The notes beneath the pieces are model-generated. The model had not been told where the DNA came from. It made no database searches and saw only the letters and a list, made by a program, of their open reading frames with translations. From assembly GCA_024036415.1 (NCBI GenBank), contig JAMWET010001064.1, positions 360,001 to 424,000 on the forward strand: DNA of 64,000 nt, given 5' to 3'. This DNA is from Prochilodus magdalenae. Taxonomy: Eukaryota > Chordata > Actinopteri > Characiformes > Prochilodontidae. A program made the position numbers and the translations under genes. This document shows positions 44,753 through 57,150 of this stretch, in pieces; the first letter of the stretch is position 1; each line of letters starts with the position of its first letter.

Positions 44753-45254
44753 TTTTTGAATGAGATTACAGGCGGTAATGAATTCGGCGGGCTTGCCGGG
44801 CCATGGCGAGGGAGGCTAATCAGGTAATTGCGGCTTTCATAAATGTGATTTATCCAACAGGAGCAGAGAGCCGGTGAAGACGGAGCCGGCAGGAGCGCGA
44901 CCTGTAAAGACTTCACTGGATGACACTGGGGGGTTTTTACGAGGCAGTCGCGAGCAGCTAAGAGCCCCTAATGACGGATGGGAGAGGAGGCTCCCACGGC
45001 TAGATTAGTGTCATATTATATAAATCAGGCTTGCAAATGGACATCCCGGCTCCATTCCCTCCTCTCTTCTCCTTCATTATCCCCGAGTGCGGAGTGCCAC
45101 AGGTACTCAGCTATGGTCACGTTTATATTAGTGTTGAAGAGGCTCAAATCTGACCTTTAGCATAAATGATTTAGACGTAGATTGGTTTGTTCTGCTGAGA
45201 TTGAAGCTACTTTCTTATGTGGTGTACACATGGCCATGTTGCGATTTCAAACCG
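44753..45254. other. Strong candidate conserved noncoding element (about 44755-45080)
   Basis: Directly after the family C copy comes unique CpG-containing sequence with 'gcggtaatgaattcggcg', 'gaggctaatcaggtaattg' and 'cccctaatgacggatggg'. The many TAAT words with GC-rich flanks resemble a homeodomain-bound enhancer. Confidence 0.45.
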
Positions 45255-46690
45255 ATTTTCAGAATCCTAGAGTGGAAATCTTTCTGGAAAACAGGGAATC
45301 ACGCTGAATTTTCAGAATCCCAGTCTGGAAATCTTTCTGGAAAGCAGCAAATCACATAGATTTTTAAAATTTCCAGAGTAGGAATCTTTCTGGAAAGCAG
45401 GGAATCACACAGATTTTTCATAATTCCAGTCTGGAAATATTTCTGGAAAGCAGCAAATCACACAGGATTTTCATAATTCCAGTCTGGAAATATTTCTGGA
45501 AAGCAGCAAATCACACAGGATTTTCATAATTCCAGTCTGGAAATATTTCTGGAAAGCAGCAAATCACACAGAATTTTTAAATTCCCTGAGTAGAAATCTT
45601 TATGGAAAGTAGGGAATCACTGATTTTTCAAATTCCCTGAGTAGATTTTTCAGAATCACAGTCTGGAAATATTTCTGGAAAGCAGCAAATCACACAGAAT
45701 TTTCAAATTCCCTGAGTAGAAATTTTTCTGGAAAGTAGGGAATCACTGATTTTTCAAATTCCCTGAGTAGAAATCTTTCTGGAAAGTAGGGAATCAGTGA
45801 TTTTTCAGAATCCCAGTCTGGAAATATTTCAGGAAAGCAGTGAATCACTGATTTTTCAGAATTACAGTCTGGAATTTTTTCCTGGAAAGTAGGGAATCAC
45901 AGATTTTTCAGAATTCCAGTCTGGAATTTTTTTCTGGAAGGTAGGGAATCACTGATTTTTAGAACCCCAGTCTTGAAATATTTCTGGAAAGCAGGGAATC
46001 ACTGATTTTTCAGAATCCCAGTCTGGAAATATTTCTGGAAAGTAGAGAATCACTGATTTTTCAGAATCCCAGTCTGGAATTTTTTTCTGGAAGGTAGGGA
46101 ATCACTGTTTTTTCAGAATTCCAGTCTGGATTTTTTTTCTGGAAGGTAGGGAATCACTGATTTTTAGAACCCCAGTCTTGAAATATTTCTGGAAAGCAGG
46201 GAATCACTGATTTTTCAGAATCCCAGTCTGGAAATATTTCTGGAAAGTAGAACACTGATTGCGCAGATCCCGTCTGGGAATTTTTTCTGGAAGGTAGGGA
46301 TCACTGTTTTTCAGAATACCCAGTTCCCTGAAATCTTTCTGGAAAGTAGGGAATCACTGATTTTTCAGAATCCCAGTCTGGAAATATTTCTGGAAAGCAG
46401 GGAATCACACAGATTGTCCTAATCCCAGTCCTGGAAATCTTTCTTGACAGTAGAGATCACTGATACTTAAGAGCCCCCTTCAGTAACAAGAACCTAATTT
46501 TTTTTCTGACAGGTAGGTTCTCACTGTCTCATTTCAGATGCCCAGTCTGGATTTTTTTTAAGTCACTAGGGAATCTCAGTATGACGGAATCTGCTGCTGA
46601 AAGCTTTCCTGGAAGCCAGGTCTCACAAGATTTTTAGAGGCTCCCAGTCTGGAATCACATTTTGCGGGCGAAGCAGGGGAATCACACAGA
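45255..46690 (+). repeat. Minisatellite, 53-bp basic period, length-variable units
   Basis: Units contain 'agtctggaaatatttctgga', 'aagcagggaatcac' and 'gatttttcagaatccc'. The best-conserved neighbours (45481 and 45534) are 53 bp apart; others are about 49-53 bp. Unit variants (agcagcaaatcacacag, agtagggaatcactga) cluster in blocks, showing local expansion. The downstream edge (46440-46690) is strongly degenerate. No coding content. Confidence 0.95.
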
Positions 46691-47320
46691 TTGGCCTAAT
46701 CATGAGAGCAGTGTACATTAACGTACTGGGTCAGAGAACAGCAGTGGCATAATGTGGGTCAGTTCATACGCTCTGCAACCTCTAAGCTTTTTAAGGTTCA
46801 TCTCATGAGTGGACGCTGCATAACAGATTAAGTACCGTCTCCTTAAAAAGCATCAATAAAAGATCGGAGCCAGATAAGAATAGCCTAGATAGAAGGTGCT
46901 TCTAGACGAGGAGAATGCATGTTGGGCAGAAGAACAGCCTGACTCTGTGGTCCTACGTCTCCCGAGCCTGCAGGTTCATTATGAGCGGTGTCATTTTGCC
47001 TTGCATTGATTTGGTTAAGGCAGTGCTGTAGCTATTAAGTTGGGGAGGAGGTGGGTTGTGCGGGGGGTGGCTAGACAGAGGCCCTTGCTGAGCGAAATCT
47101 TTTTATCGGGGGCATTGATCAACGTTACACAACACACCGGCAGCCTCCTGCCGTGACAGCGCGAATCCCTCTCTGCTTCTCTGGAAAGTTCTTTAATATC
47201 AAAGGCGTCGTCCGACAAGCTGCTAAGGAGCGTGCTGAAAACAAGGCCTGCAGCAATTTGGGCCCTGCTGACCCACTCGCTTCAGATTTACTGTAGATCC
47301 TCCCATGAACATGAATAGAC
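46691..47320. other. Candidate conserved noncoding element (about 46960-47300)
   Basis: Repeat-free sequence with 'gggggcattgatcaacgtta', 'aaagttctttaatatcaaag' and 'gacaagctgctaaggagc'. No gene was recognised; the minus-strand frames here are short. Confidence 0.4.
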
Positions 47321-49004
47321 ACCCTGCAGATCAGTGTTTTTTCGGGGGTGGAGATGGGGTGGGGTGCAAAGAATTTTCACCAGCCCAACACTGTAGCTGT
47401 CAAGTCAATATCTACAAGATACAGTGAAAGTTAATTACCCTGGCAATGACAGTAGAGATGACCAGTGTAAGTTGGGGCCTGTTGGATGTCATAGTTAACC
47501 TCATACAGTGAAACTTCAGCTGATTGCATATAGCACACTGGGGTATGCATGTTGGTGCGCACACGTCACGATCGATGTCTATCAAGACTGTATACGGGTA
47601 GAAATAACACAACGGAGTCAGAAACTCTTTGATTCGACACATTAACATCAACAGTGGGACACAAAAAAACAAATTATTCCCACTGAAAGTGAATGGAGGT
47701 GGAATAGTGGACTTTAATCTACTGTACTTTGGTTCACCCAACAGATCTCACGGTAGACCCCCAAGCTCAAATCCAGTGTTGGTCTGACCCCACTTGTCTG
47801 TTTGTGTTTTTTCCCCCATAGGCCCTCCTATTCTCTCCTAAGAGTCCCCATTTCATTTTCACCACACAAAAAACCACATTCAGGACACCCTAATGGGATT
47901 CCATTAACCAAAACTGTGCATATCTACGCAACTCCCTGAGCATAGCATACTCCAATACTCTAGTTCCCAGCCATACTGACCTGTAGGTTGACATTTTTAA
48001 CATGCTCTGGGTAGTAATAACGAACTACAAATCGACTTCGCAGCGCTTTTGATCCATTGGAGAAATAGTTATTGTGTCATTCTCACAGTAGTGTTGTGTC
48101 GGCCTTTACAGCCATTGGTAAAGTCAAGCTTACCCTACAAGTCTTCATCGTTTACGTGGTATTTGGTCTTGTTCTTTGCGTGTTGTCGGACCTCCCAGGA
48201 GAAGAAAAAAAGCTCTTTTGGCATAAAAGCAGGAGACAACGCTGGAAACAGTCCGCCTTCTGTGTGTAGTGTCATTGTGCAACAAAAACGATTACACGTT
48301 ACAGCACCTCATCTACAAAAGAAAAAACTTGCATCCAGCCAGACTGGAGACAGCTAACAGGACAGCGGCCGCATGAAGCAGTAGGCTCAATGGACATCAC
48401 TCCAGAGGTGAAGGTGGCAGCTTTGGCTCGAAAAGCAAAGCGACACAGTCCAGACGTCAGCTGGCCTCTTGTGTGCCCTTCTACGAAACCATCATGAAGA
48501 GGACGTATCTTCTTTTTGCCCTTCTTCATTTCTTCCCCCCCGCGCCCTCTTCTCGCTATCTGCCGCGAGAGCTCTTCAGCTTCCATAATGGAAAACTATT
48601 GCCAGACCTTTTCTTCTGTTGGAGCGGGTCAGGAGGTCACTGTTGATGTCACTCTCAAAGTAACCCACGGCAAATAGGTCCTGACACGTGCGCCCTTAAT
48701 AGCAGAATGGGAGCAGACGTGTAGTCCTGCAGCGCAGACTGATAAGGCTCCTCGGCGCGAAGGGAAAGGAAAGACAGACAGGGAGAAGACATGGTCTGTA
48801 AGCCATAGCTCTACTGTGCTTTGGACGCTGCTCTCTGCATTTCCTTAGGTACTTTATTAAGCGCTTAAGATTTTAAAACAGCGTCTGTATAAAAGAACCT
48901 ACTCACCAAACATGGCCGTCTTTCTTACCTAGGGTTGTTTGTCTGAGGGGTGACAGGCGTCGACCCGCCTAGGCAAATAAATAGCTACACCCCCGACGGA
49001 GTTC
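47321..49004. other. Unique sequence with a candidate conserved block
   Basis: 47321-48000 shows nothing recognisable. 48170-48900 is repeat-free and CpG-containing ('gcagcgcagactgataaggc', 'aagcgcttaagattttaaa') and could be regulatory. Overlapping open frames of up to 109 codons on both strands have no domains I know. Confidence 0.3.
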
Positions 49005-50147
49005 AGGTGTCATCAGGAATGGTCAAACATATAGGTGGGGACATTTTGACATGAGTGACACAGTGCGAATCGAACTCAAGTTTCACGCTCAGGTGGACAT
49101 GTGACATAAGCAGGGACGGTGACATTATCTCTGTACCTGACTTATATAAGGTCATCCTGTTGACCATGCCTTCCCTTTTTGACTTGTGCTGTTGCGTTGG
49201 TAGCATGAGGTTTGCCTCGGAGAAGAGATTGAGCAGGTGGAAAGTCAGTCTGGCAAGAGGGTTTTTTTCAACAAAAAGCAATCTGTGTAGAGACCTCAGG
49301 TACAGCAAAGAGATGGTGTTATAAGACATATTTTGGCAACACTATACAGTTTGTGCCGACACTACCGCAGCGCTCTGTTGGCAGCAGTGAATAGAAGAAG
49401 GGCATGCACCAGCAGCATGAAAGATCTGGGAGACCTACACTAACCACAGAGAGAGAGAACCAATTGTGTGTCCTGCATGCATGGAGTGACCTAACAGACA
49501 GTGATGCCCTCCGAGAGTCATCCTGTTATTGCCAGCACCATTGGCAGACGGATGCATGACGCAGGACTACAAGGCACAACCAGGACCGTGGTCATGGACA
49601 ACTGCCTTTAACACGCACCCTCAGCTATCAGCAAAGAACTCGCCCAGTCCGAGTGATGTGCCAGTACTGTACATGGGGAGTGCACCTAAACACTGGCAGC
49701 GAGTGATCTTATCAGTGACGAGTGTGCTCGGTGTGTTGTAATTGTCTGTCACACATACATCAAGCCAAGCACTGGTGTCACTCCACCTTCCACTACCGCG
49801 ATTGAACGCACCATCTGCAGAATACTAGCGTGAGACCACAGATTGTCAACGCTGCATGGGATGAGATTTACACACTAGAGTACTACAATCAGGAACACCT
49901 CTACGCGAGCATCCCATAACTACACCGCCGACGAGTGGGCATGTTTTGGGATTAGTACACCCATGAGCAGGGCTCCACGCTTCAATACTGAGAAACACTG
50001 CTTCTGTAGGTGTAGCTCAATAAATATTCCCCATATGAGTCTAAATTATCATCATTTATTGTTCCTGGTGACCTTTATCTTCCTTCCCAACAGCCCTGCA
50101 ATCCCACACCTCCTTCTGGGTGGAGCTATTCTTTTGATGATGAGCGT
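49005..50147 (+). mobile_element. Tc1-like family A, copy 7 (long, highly decayed)
   Basis: The 5' region (about 49015-49500) is homologous to that of copy 6: 'tataaggtcatcctgttgac', 'tgttgcgttggtagcatga' and 'gaaagatctgggagacctac'. Then come 'gccagcaccattggcagacg', a broken first-aspartate region (about 49700), the shared join (about 49770-49830), and the 3' end with 'aataaatattccccatatg' and 'cttttgatgatgagcgtata'. Numerous small insertions break every frame. Confidence 0.8.
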
Positions 50148-51149
50148 ATAATAGTATAATTTTACACAAATGTCAGAATAAGAAGTGTAATAAATTGGCT
50201 CTTTTATAACCAAAATGGATACAATCTTCATTTTAAGTGCGCTGGGTGAAAATCCCCTGCTCTCCTGACTGCGGCAGGCAGTAAAGCTGTGCGGTAAGAG
50301 AGTGAGTGAGCAGGAGAGTGGCATGTTCTGATAGAGTTACACCCCACAAATGGAGTCAATCAAGAGTGGGCTGAAAAATTCATTTTCTGACAGGGGTGTC
50401 AGCAAGATCGCCAAGGCCCGATGACAACAAATCTATAGCGGCGGCTGAAAAAGAGCAGGGGGGGAAAACGAGGGGACAAAAGAGAGAGAGAGAGAGGGGG
50501 AGAGAGAGTCCTGACAGTGTGTAAAAAAGAAGTGCTTAGTGATCAGGGCCTTCCCTTTCAGCCATCCATAACCCAATTTCATAGCCGTGATTTCACTCCA
50601 CCGGCGAGCGACACAGTAATCCTTAAATGACGGAGCGGCTGGACGGCTGCTTGAGGCGTGTGACAGAATGTGTGACTAGGCCAATACCGCATGCTCTTTC
50701 ATGCTGACTGGCGCATCAGAAGTCATGATGATTGGACGCAAATGACCAGATTCATGCCACTTCTTGTCAATCCAGCACTCAGAATGTCTTATAAATGCAT
50801 TTCTAAAGTGTACATATACTGTAGTATCTTATAATGCATGCCTTCAGGCTTTAACATTGCTACTAGGTTAGCAGTTAAAACCTGTAATGGGCAACATAAA
50901 GCTTTACGAAGTGCTTCAGTGCATTACAAAATTAGTGTCTACAATCTTCACATTAAACCGTATGATAAAACCTGACATCATAGAACTATATAACAAATAT
51001 TGTGCATTTAAATGCTTACAAGCATTAGTAGAACCTTATGCCAGAAGATGGAAACAGTGAAAGGATTTTGGAAACCGGTTTGGGAGTGGAAAGTAATTGT
51101 GGAAGGGACAAGATTTCATAAGTATAGTAAACACAAGGCAGCACATTTG
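50148..51149. other. Candidate conserved noncoding element (about 50340-50780)
   Basis: Unique sequence ('gagtcaatcaagagtgggct', 'acacagtaatccttaaatga', 'catgatgattggacgcaaat') contains a GA-rich patch at 50480-50510. The rest (50790-51149) is AT-rich and unassigned. Confidence 0.4.
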
Positions 51150-51710
51150 CAACCACCTGGAATAACACAGCAAACAATCAGCAAAACATTAGCAACCACC
51201 TGGAATAACATAGCAAATCCCAGCAAAACATTAGCAACCACCTGGAAAAACATACTTAGCAAAACATTAGCCACCAGCTGAAATAACATACCAAACACTC
51301 AGCAAAACATTAGCAAACACCTGGAAAAACATACTTAGCAAAACATTAGCCACCCACTAAAATAACATAGCAAACATTCAGCAAATCATTAGCAAACACC
51401 TGGAAAAACATACTTAGCAAAACATTAACCACCAGCTCAAATAACATAGCAAACATAGCAAACACGTCAGCAAAACTGGAAAACATACTTTAGCAAAACA
51501 TTAGCCACACCCCCCCCCCCCTGGAAGAAAACATACTTAGCAAAACATTAGCCACCACCTGGAATAACATACTTAGCAAAACATTAGCCACCACCTGGAA
51601 AACATACTTAGCAAAACATTAGCCACCACCTGGAATAGCAGCAAATCCAAGCAAAACATTAGCCACCTCCTGGAATAACAGCAAATCCAAGCAAAACATT
51701 AGCTTATGTA
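51150..51710 (+). repeat. 43-bp minisatellite, block 1 (degenerate)
   Basis: Units contain 'attagcaaccacctggaa', 'taacatagcaaa' and 'cactcagcaaaac', with many length variants and a poly-C run at 51511-51522. The same unit forms the much more regular block at 53362-54575. Confidence 0.92.
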
Positions 51711-52499
51711 AAAGCTTTAGGAAATGAACAGCTTTTATCACTGATAGATATTAAACCAAACAGAATAAAGGTCACCTGTCAGAATGTATGTTTCTTACAA
51801 AAATACATAATTAATAACATACTTATATACACATAACTATACTCTACTGTATTAGTGCAAAACACCCGTACATGCCTGTGCTACCCCCTAAAACCCGAAA
51901 ATTCCAGGCTTATTGTTCACCTATGAATCTTCTAGCTGTAAATCATTCAGTAACTGCTATTAAGCTAATCTGTTCTGTGGTGATGTAATGGGTCAGGAAC
52001 TGAAAGTCAGACTCCCACATGAGTTAAAACTGCACTAAGGAGCACGGTGAGAGAGATCTATGGATCTGACCTTTTTTAAACACCAGTTAGCCATTAGCTG
52101 ACCCTACTCTTCATACCACTGCGGCTCGTTTCCCCTCTCCCACCCCCAACATGACCCCCACCATAATTTGCAAGTCACAAATCTGAGGTCTATAAGCTTT
52201 CCTCTGCCATATTTCCTCTGCGTTAACATGTCACCCTTGTTCCGCTCAGAGCAGGATGTGGGGCTAATGTGATGGCGAGGTTAAGAAAACACCAGACCCC
52301 AGCCCAACACCCCACCCCCCATACCGGTGACGGATCACCTGCCAGGCCCGGCACAAAAAGTTTGGAAATTTGATCTGGCCTGTCATCGCACCCGTGGTTA
52401 TGAATCTCTTCCTCTGATGAGCCGCCGCACATTCAGGGGCGACGTAGCGCTGCTGCACACCACGGATGAGTGAGAGCGAGCCCCCTGCACCGCGATAGA
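51711..52499. other. Candidate conserved block (about 52100-52460)
   Basis: 52100-52460 is unique with mixed GC ('aagctttcctctgccatatt', 'gttatgaatctcttcctctg', 'attcaggggcgacgtagc'). 51711-52090 shows nothing recognised. No gene. Confidence 0.35.
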
Positions 52500-52515
52500 G
52501 AAGAGAAGAGAGAGG

Positions 52516-52592
<77 letters not shown>
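52500..52592 (+). repeat. (GA)n microsatellite
   Basis: Over 70 bp of uninterrupted GA is preceded by imperfect purine sequence. Confidence 0.98.
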
Positions 52593-52595
<3 letters not shown>

Positions 52596-53361
52596 CAGTC
52601 TAAACAGTTTCACTTCACTATAAACCAGTGCAGTAATAACTCACACCTGCAGGCAGAAGTGCTAATTGTGGCCGATGATACAGAAGTATAGCCTTACAAA
52701 ACTTGATGCACAATGTGCAACACGATATTTCAAGTGCCCGTGGATTAGGAGTGGACAGAATGCACCAGCCACATTTAGTTTTTCAAGAATAAGAAGAAAT
52801 GGGCTGAAAAAAAAACCAAACAACTAAAAATTTAATTAAAGGAGCAATATGTAATATTTTAGGGGGTCCATTTTCTTCTTGTTCCAGGGGACTGAGTGTG
52901 CTTTTGGCCAGAAAACAGTATTGGTCCCCATAACCTTGACTTTTGTGATCAGGACAAAAATATTTAGAAGAGTTCTAAATTGTCCAGAACACCTGCAATG
53001 CATTCTGTAACATGGAGGTTGAGGCAGATTTTTAGAAATTGTCCAAGAATCATAATCCACACAGGCCAACATCATTAGAGGCACATTAACAAGACCAATA
53101 AACCAAAACAAAAGTGAAAATCAAGAAACCAAACATTAACCCGGCAAGATGCACAGATAAGGAACAGAGGGAAAACACAGCTTAGAACCTTGATTAGTAA
53201 CACAGACACTTTGCAACCAGGCAGGGCAAATGATGGGGCATAAATGGGAGTTCTAAGACTGAGTGTGAGAGTGGGTCAAACCAGGGTGGAGCATAGCATG
53301 TCAATATCATACACATTACTGAGTAACCTAAATCTGATTTTTTCATCTTATTGTCCATCTC
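52593..53361. other. Unique AT-rich sequence, nothing recognised
   Basis: This separates the (GA)n run from the second 43-bp block. A minus-strand frame of 91 codons (52836-53111) has no known domain. Confidence 0.4.
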
Positions 53362-54575
53362 ATTGTCATTAGCAACCACCTAGAATAACACTCAGCAAAA
53401 CATTAAAAAACCACCTGGAATAACATAGCAAACACTCAGCAAAACATTAGCAATCACCTGGAATAACTTAACGAACACTCAGTTATTCATTAGCAACCAC
53501 CTGGAATAACTTAACAAACACTCAGTAAATCATTAGCAACCGCCTGGAATAACACACCAAACACTCAGTAAAACATTAGCAACCACCTGGAATAACTTAA
53601 CAAACACTCAGTAAATCATTAGCAACCACCTGGAATAACTTAACAAACCCTCAGCAAAACATTAGCAACCACCTGGAATAACAAAACAAACACTCAGTAA
53701 AACATTAGCAACCACCTGGAATAACAAAACAAACACTCAGTAAAACATTAGCAACCACCTGGAATAACAAAACAAACACTTAGTAAAACATTAGCAACCA
53801 CCTGGAATAACACACCAAACACTCAGCAAAGCATTAGCAACCACCTGGAATAACAAAACAAACACTCAGCAAAACATTAGCAAACACCTGGAATAACATA
53901 ACAAACACTCAGCAAAACATTAACAACCACCTAGAATAACAAAACAAACACTCAGTAAAACATTAGCAACCACCTGGAATAACACACCAAACACTCAGTA
54001 AATCATTAGCAACCGCCTGGAATAACACACCAAACACTCAGTAAATCATTAACAACCACCTGGAATAACACACCAAACACTCAGCAAAACATTAGCAACC
54101 ACCTGGAATAACAAAACAAACACTCAGCAAAACATTAGCAACCACCTGGAATAACAAAACAAACACTCAGCAAAACATTAGCAACCGCCTGGAATAACAT
54201 AGCAAACACTCAGTAAAACATTAGCAACCACCTGGAATAACAAAACAAACACTCAGTAAAACATTAGCAACCACCTGGAATAACAAAACAAACACTCAGC
54301 AAAACATTAGCAACCACCTGGAATAACACACCAAACACTCAGTAAATCATTAGCAACCGCCTGGAATAACACACCAAACACTCAGCAAAACATTAGCAAC
54401 CACCTGGAATAACAAAACAAACACTCAGTAAATCATTAGCAACCGCCTGGAATAACATAGCAAACACTCAGCAAAGCATTAGCAACCACCTGGAATAACA
54501 AAACAAACACTCAGCAAAACATTAGCAACCACCTGGAATAACATACAGAAACACTCAGCAAAACATCAGCAAAGC
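53362..54575 (+). repeat. 43-bp minisatellite, block 2 (about 28 units)
   Basis: Units read 'attagcaaccacctggaata' then 'acaaaacaaacactcagtaa' then aac. Consecutive starts such as 53704 and 53747 are exactly 43 bp apart. Variants (cacaccaaac, catagcaaac, ccgcctgg, agcaaaac/agtaaatc) recur in groups, a sign of multi-unit duplications. Since 43 is not a multiple of three, no long frame survives. Confidence 0.97.
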
Positions 54576-55291
54576 TGATTGCCGTGGTTTCAGACACTGT
54601 ATAGTACATACATATGTTTACCTGTCCATCACATTGCTGAGAACAGTAGCAGCCACCTTGTACTCTGGTGCATTCTTACAGATAACAGCGCGCTATTGCT
54701 TTAAGCCATATGTCAACCTGTGTGAGTCCGGGTGTTGTTTTTGCTCCTAATGGCGTGGTCACTGCGGGGAGGGGGATTGTACGGGTTAGAAGAGTTTATC
54801 TTTAACCTCTGCCTGAACTGCCGATGACCCCCTCAGCACCCCTGCAGTCAACCGCATTAGCTGTGAGAAGCGTAAGGGGTGGAGGCTGGAGAGAGCGAGA
54901 GACAGAGGCTATGTGTGTGTGGGTTTGTGTGATTGTAGGTGAGGTGGGAGGGCTTCTGAGCTATCCATTACTGTTGTTAAGTATGGGGAAAAGAAGGTTA
55001 ACGCAATCAGGTTCAGCAGAAACACTTCAGCCTAGGCCTGTTCTCTTTAGCAGCTTATTAATAAATATATATCTGCATAAAAACAAAAACAACTGGCCAG
55101 TGTTTCTCACTGTACATTATTATACAAAGTTCAGAGACATCAGCTACAGAGAGATTTCCACACCTCCAGAGTTCAGTATTAGAAATGTTGTACTTCCTGC
55201 CTACCATGATTCATAGCAGGGGCATGGGGTATTATAAATGAGGGGTGCCGAAATTTTAACCGCGTATACATGATATGATTACATCATGATA

Positions 55292-55295
<4 letters not shown>
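54576..55295. other. Unique sequence, no recognised gene
   Basis: Contains an open frame at 54824-55216 (130 codons) that crosses GT-rich low-complexity sequence and has no domain I know. Nothing else is recognised. Confidence 0.4.

Positions 55296-55367
<72 letters not shown>
55296..55367 (+). repeat. (TA)n microsatellite
   Basis: About 70 bp of TA with one interruption ('atgtatatat') near 55320. It is self-complementary and prone to cruciform extrusion. Confidence 0.97.
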
Positions 55368-55370
<3 letters not shown>

Positions 55371-55481
55371 GTGACATCAGACCGTAGATGTGCATCCATT
55401 TAATTCAGCAGCAGCCAATCAGCATGTCCACAGTCACATGGTCAGATTAAACACTTCATCTCTTTGGACACTGTTTTCCCT

Positions 55482-55840
55482 GGCACAATTCCGAGGAGAA
55501 TTCCCTGTAGACTGGGATTTTAGCCACTGCTGGTATATCCGTATGACCGTACACTTCCATACACCTGCAGATTCAGCTACTTCCTTCACACTATGGTCTT
55601 TGGCCACGCCCAAATGCTGTCACTCCTTTTAGCCAATCATTAACATCTGCTGTGGAGCCATTTACCACACATGGAACTAGACATTCACTGCACTGAACCA
55701 CCTCTTCTCAATCTATGGATCCCGTCACTCACACCCCACAGGTATTTATAGCTCCATCATCCTTGTGCAGCGCCATCTGCTGGAGCCTGCTAAAGGTATT
55801 ACCACCTTCAAAACGCAAGGTGACTCATTTTGTCTGGTGA
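55482..55840 (-). mobile_element. Tc1-like family B, copy 4 (5' half)
   Basis: On the minus strand it starts at the terminus tcaccagacaaaa (55840) and runs through the helix-turn-helix segment to 'ggaattgtgccagg', where other copies join to the C-terminal piece. Here the 3' half is missing. Confidence 0.85.
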
Positions 55841-56888
55841 TCTTACTTAAATTATGAAATTAGATGAGTTTAGAAATCAGAGGACGAAGCATCCTCACAC
55901 TTCCCGTATCCCTGGATACCGGTTGTTTGAAAAGGTCCGTCACCAGCATCTTGGAATTTAGGAATTCTCCTTTCACTACGCAGACAGTGTATCTGCGAGA
56001 GCGATAGAAGGAAGAAGAGATTGAGAACTAGAGAAGGGTGGGGGGGTTGAAAGTGGTGGGCCGGTGGCCTCCTGGCTGCTGTGTGTCCGTGGCCCGTGTT
56101 GTGCGCTCCGCGGCAGGGGGCTGATGGGGCTTTCAGGCCGGCGTGCTGGAAGACACAGCTGCTAACAAACCACTCCACTTCACTGAGGAAGGACACAGAT
56201 GCCATAAATGAGTTGACATGATGGGCGAGAGGAGCTCCATTCCAAACTAAATCACCCATTCAGCAGCGAGTTAACACGAGGGGAAAATAGAGCGGAGGAA
56301 CCTCCGAAACTCCGGCCCACAGAAATCAAATCCCATGTGGAATAGAAGAGATGGAGGGAGAGAGAGAGAGAGGCTTGGAATACTGGAGAGTGCTCATCGG
56401 CTTCATTCAGCAGCCAGGGAAGAATTCCTCAACTGCTTCTTTCCTTCTGCTTGTATGTGCCGTCATATTTTCAGCTTGTATCGGGAAACGAATATTCCAA
56501 CATGAACACTTTGGGATATTTGTTGGCTTCCCATGAGACAAAGGGTATAGAATGCATATGGAAGTGCAGATTCGAAACTTTCAGTCCATGCCAGATTTAT
56601 GTTCTGAGGCTGCTGGAACAAAGCCTTGCATCTCCAAAAAGGTAACTTTACAGTAATAGGGAAAATCATTCATTTTAAGAAATCATTGTTATTGAAAGGA
56701 AGTATATGGAAAAATATTTTTGGACAGTTTCTATTTATTTGCTGTGTATAAAATTCCAACAGAACATAAACTTGATTTTTCATGTTATAAAAGTATACGA
56801 TAAAAAACTCAAACAAAGAGATCAAAGACTTCTGACAGCAATTATACTGTCACATAATGTGACAAAAATTTTGATTAGAATTTGATTC
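55841..56888. other. Candidate conserved block and a possible MITE trace
   Basis: 55850-56440 is unique with balanced composition ('gatgccataaatgagttgac', 'cgagttaacacgaggggaaa'). At about 56628-56735, 'catctccaaaaaggtaactt' and 'gaaaggaagtatatgg' resemble the interior of hairpin family D, suggesting a decayed copy. No gene is recognised. Confidence 0.35.
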
Positions 56889-57150
56889 ACAGTTTTTCTC
56901 ATTTGTTTACACACAAATACTGGTACTTGAGACACAATGACCACAACATGTAACAACACCAACCCCCTGAACCAATTCTGCCAAACTACAAGCACAATTT
57001 CTGCTTTACGCTCAAACTGCAGTTCTAAAACACACTTTTTTCAAAACACTACACAATTTTCTGCATTTATCACAAAGTTTTCACAAGGAACACACTGATA
57101 TTCAAAACTCTAAAGTTAATTGCCCTACTATGCACACTGACTCATCACAT

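Noticed and set aside
53362..54575. Repeat-spacer appearance of the 43-bp array
   Set aside because: The 'spacers' are themselves the same sequence with small variants; it is tandem satellite DNA.
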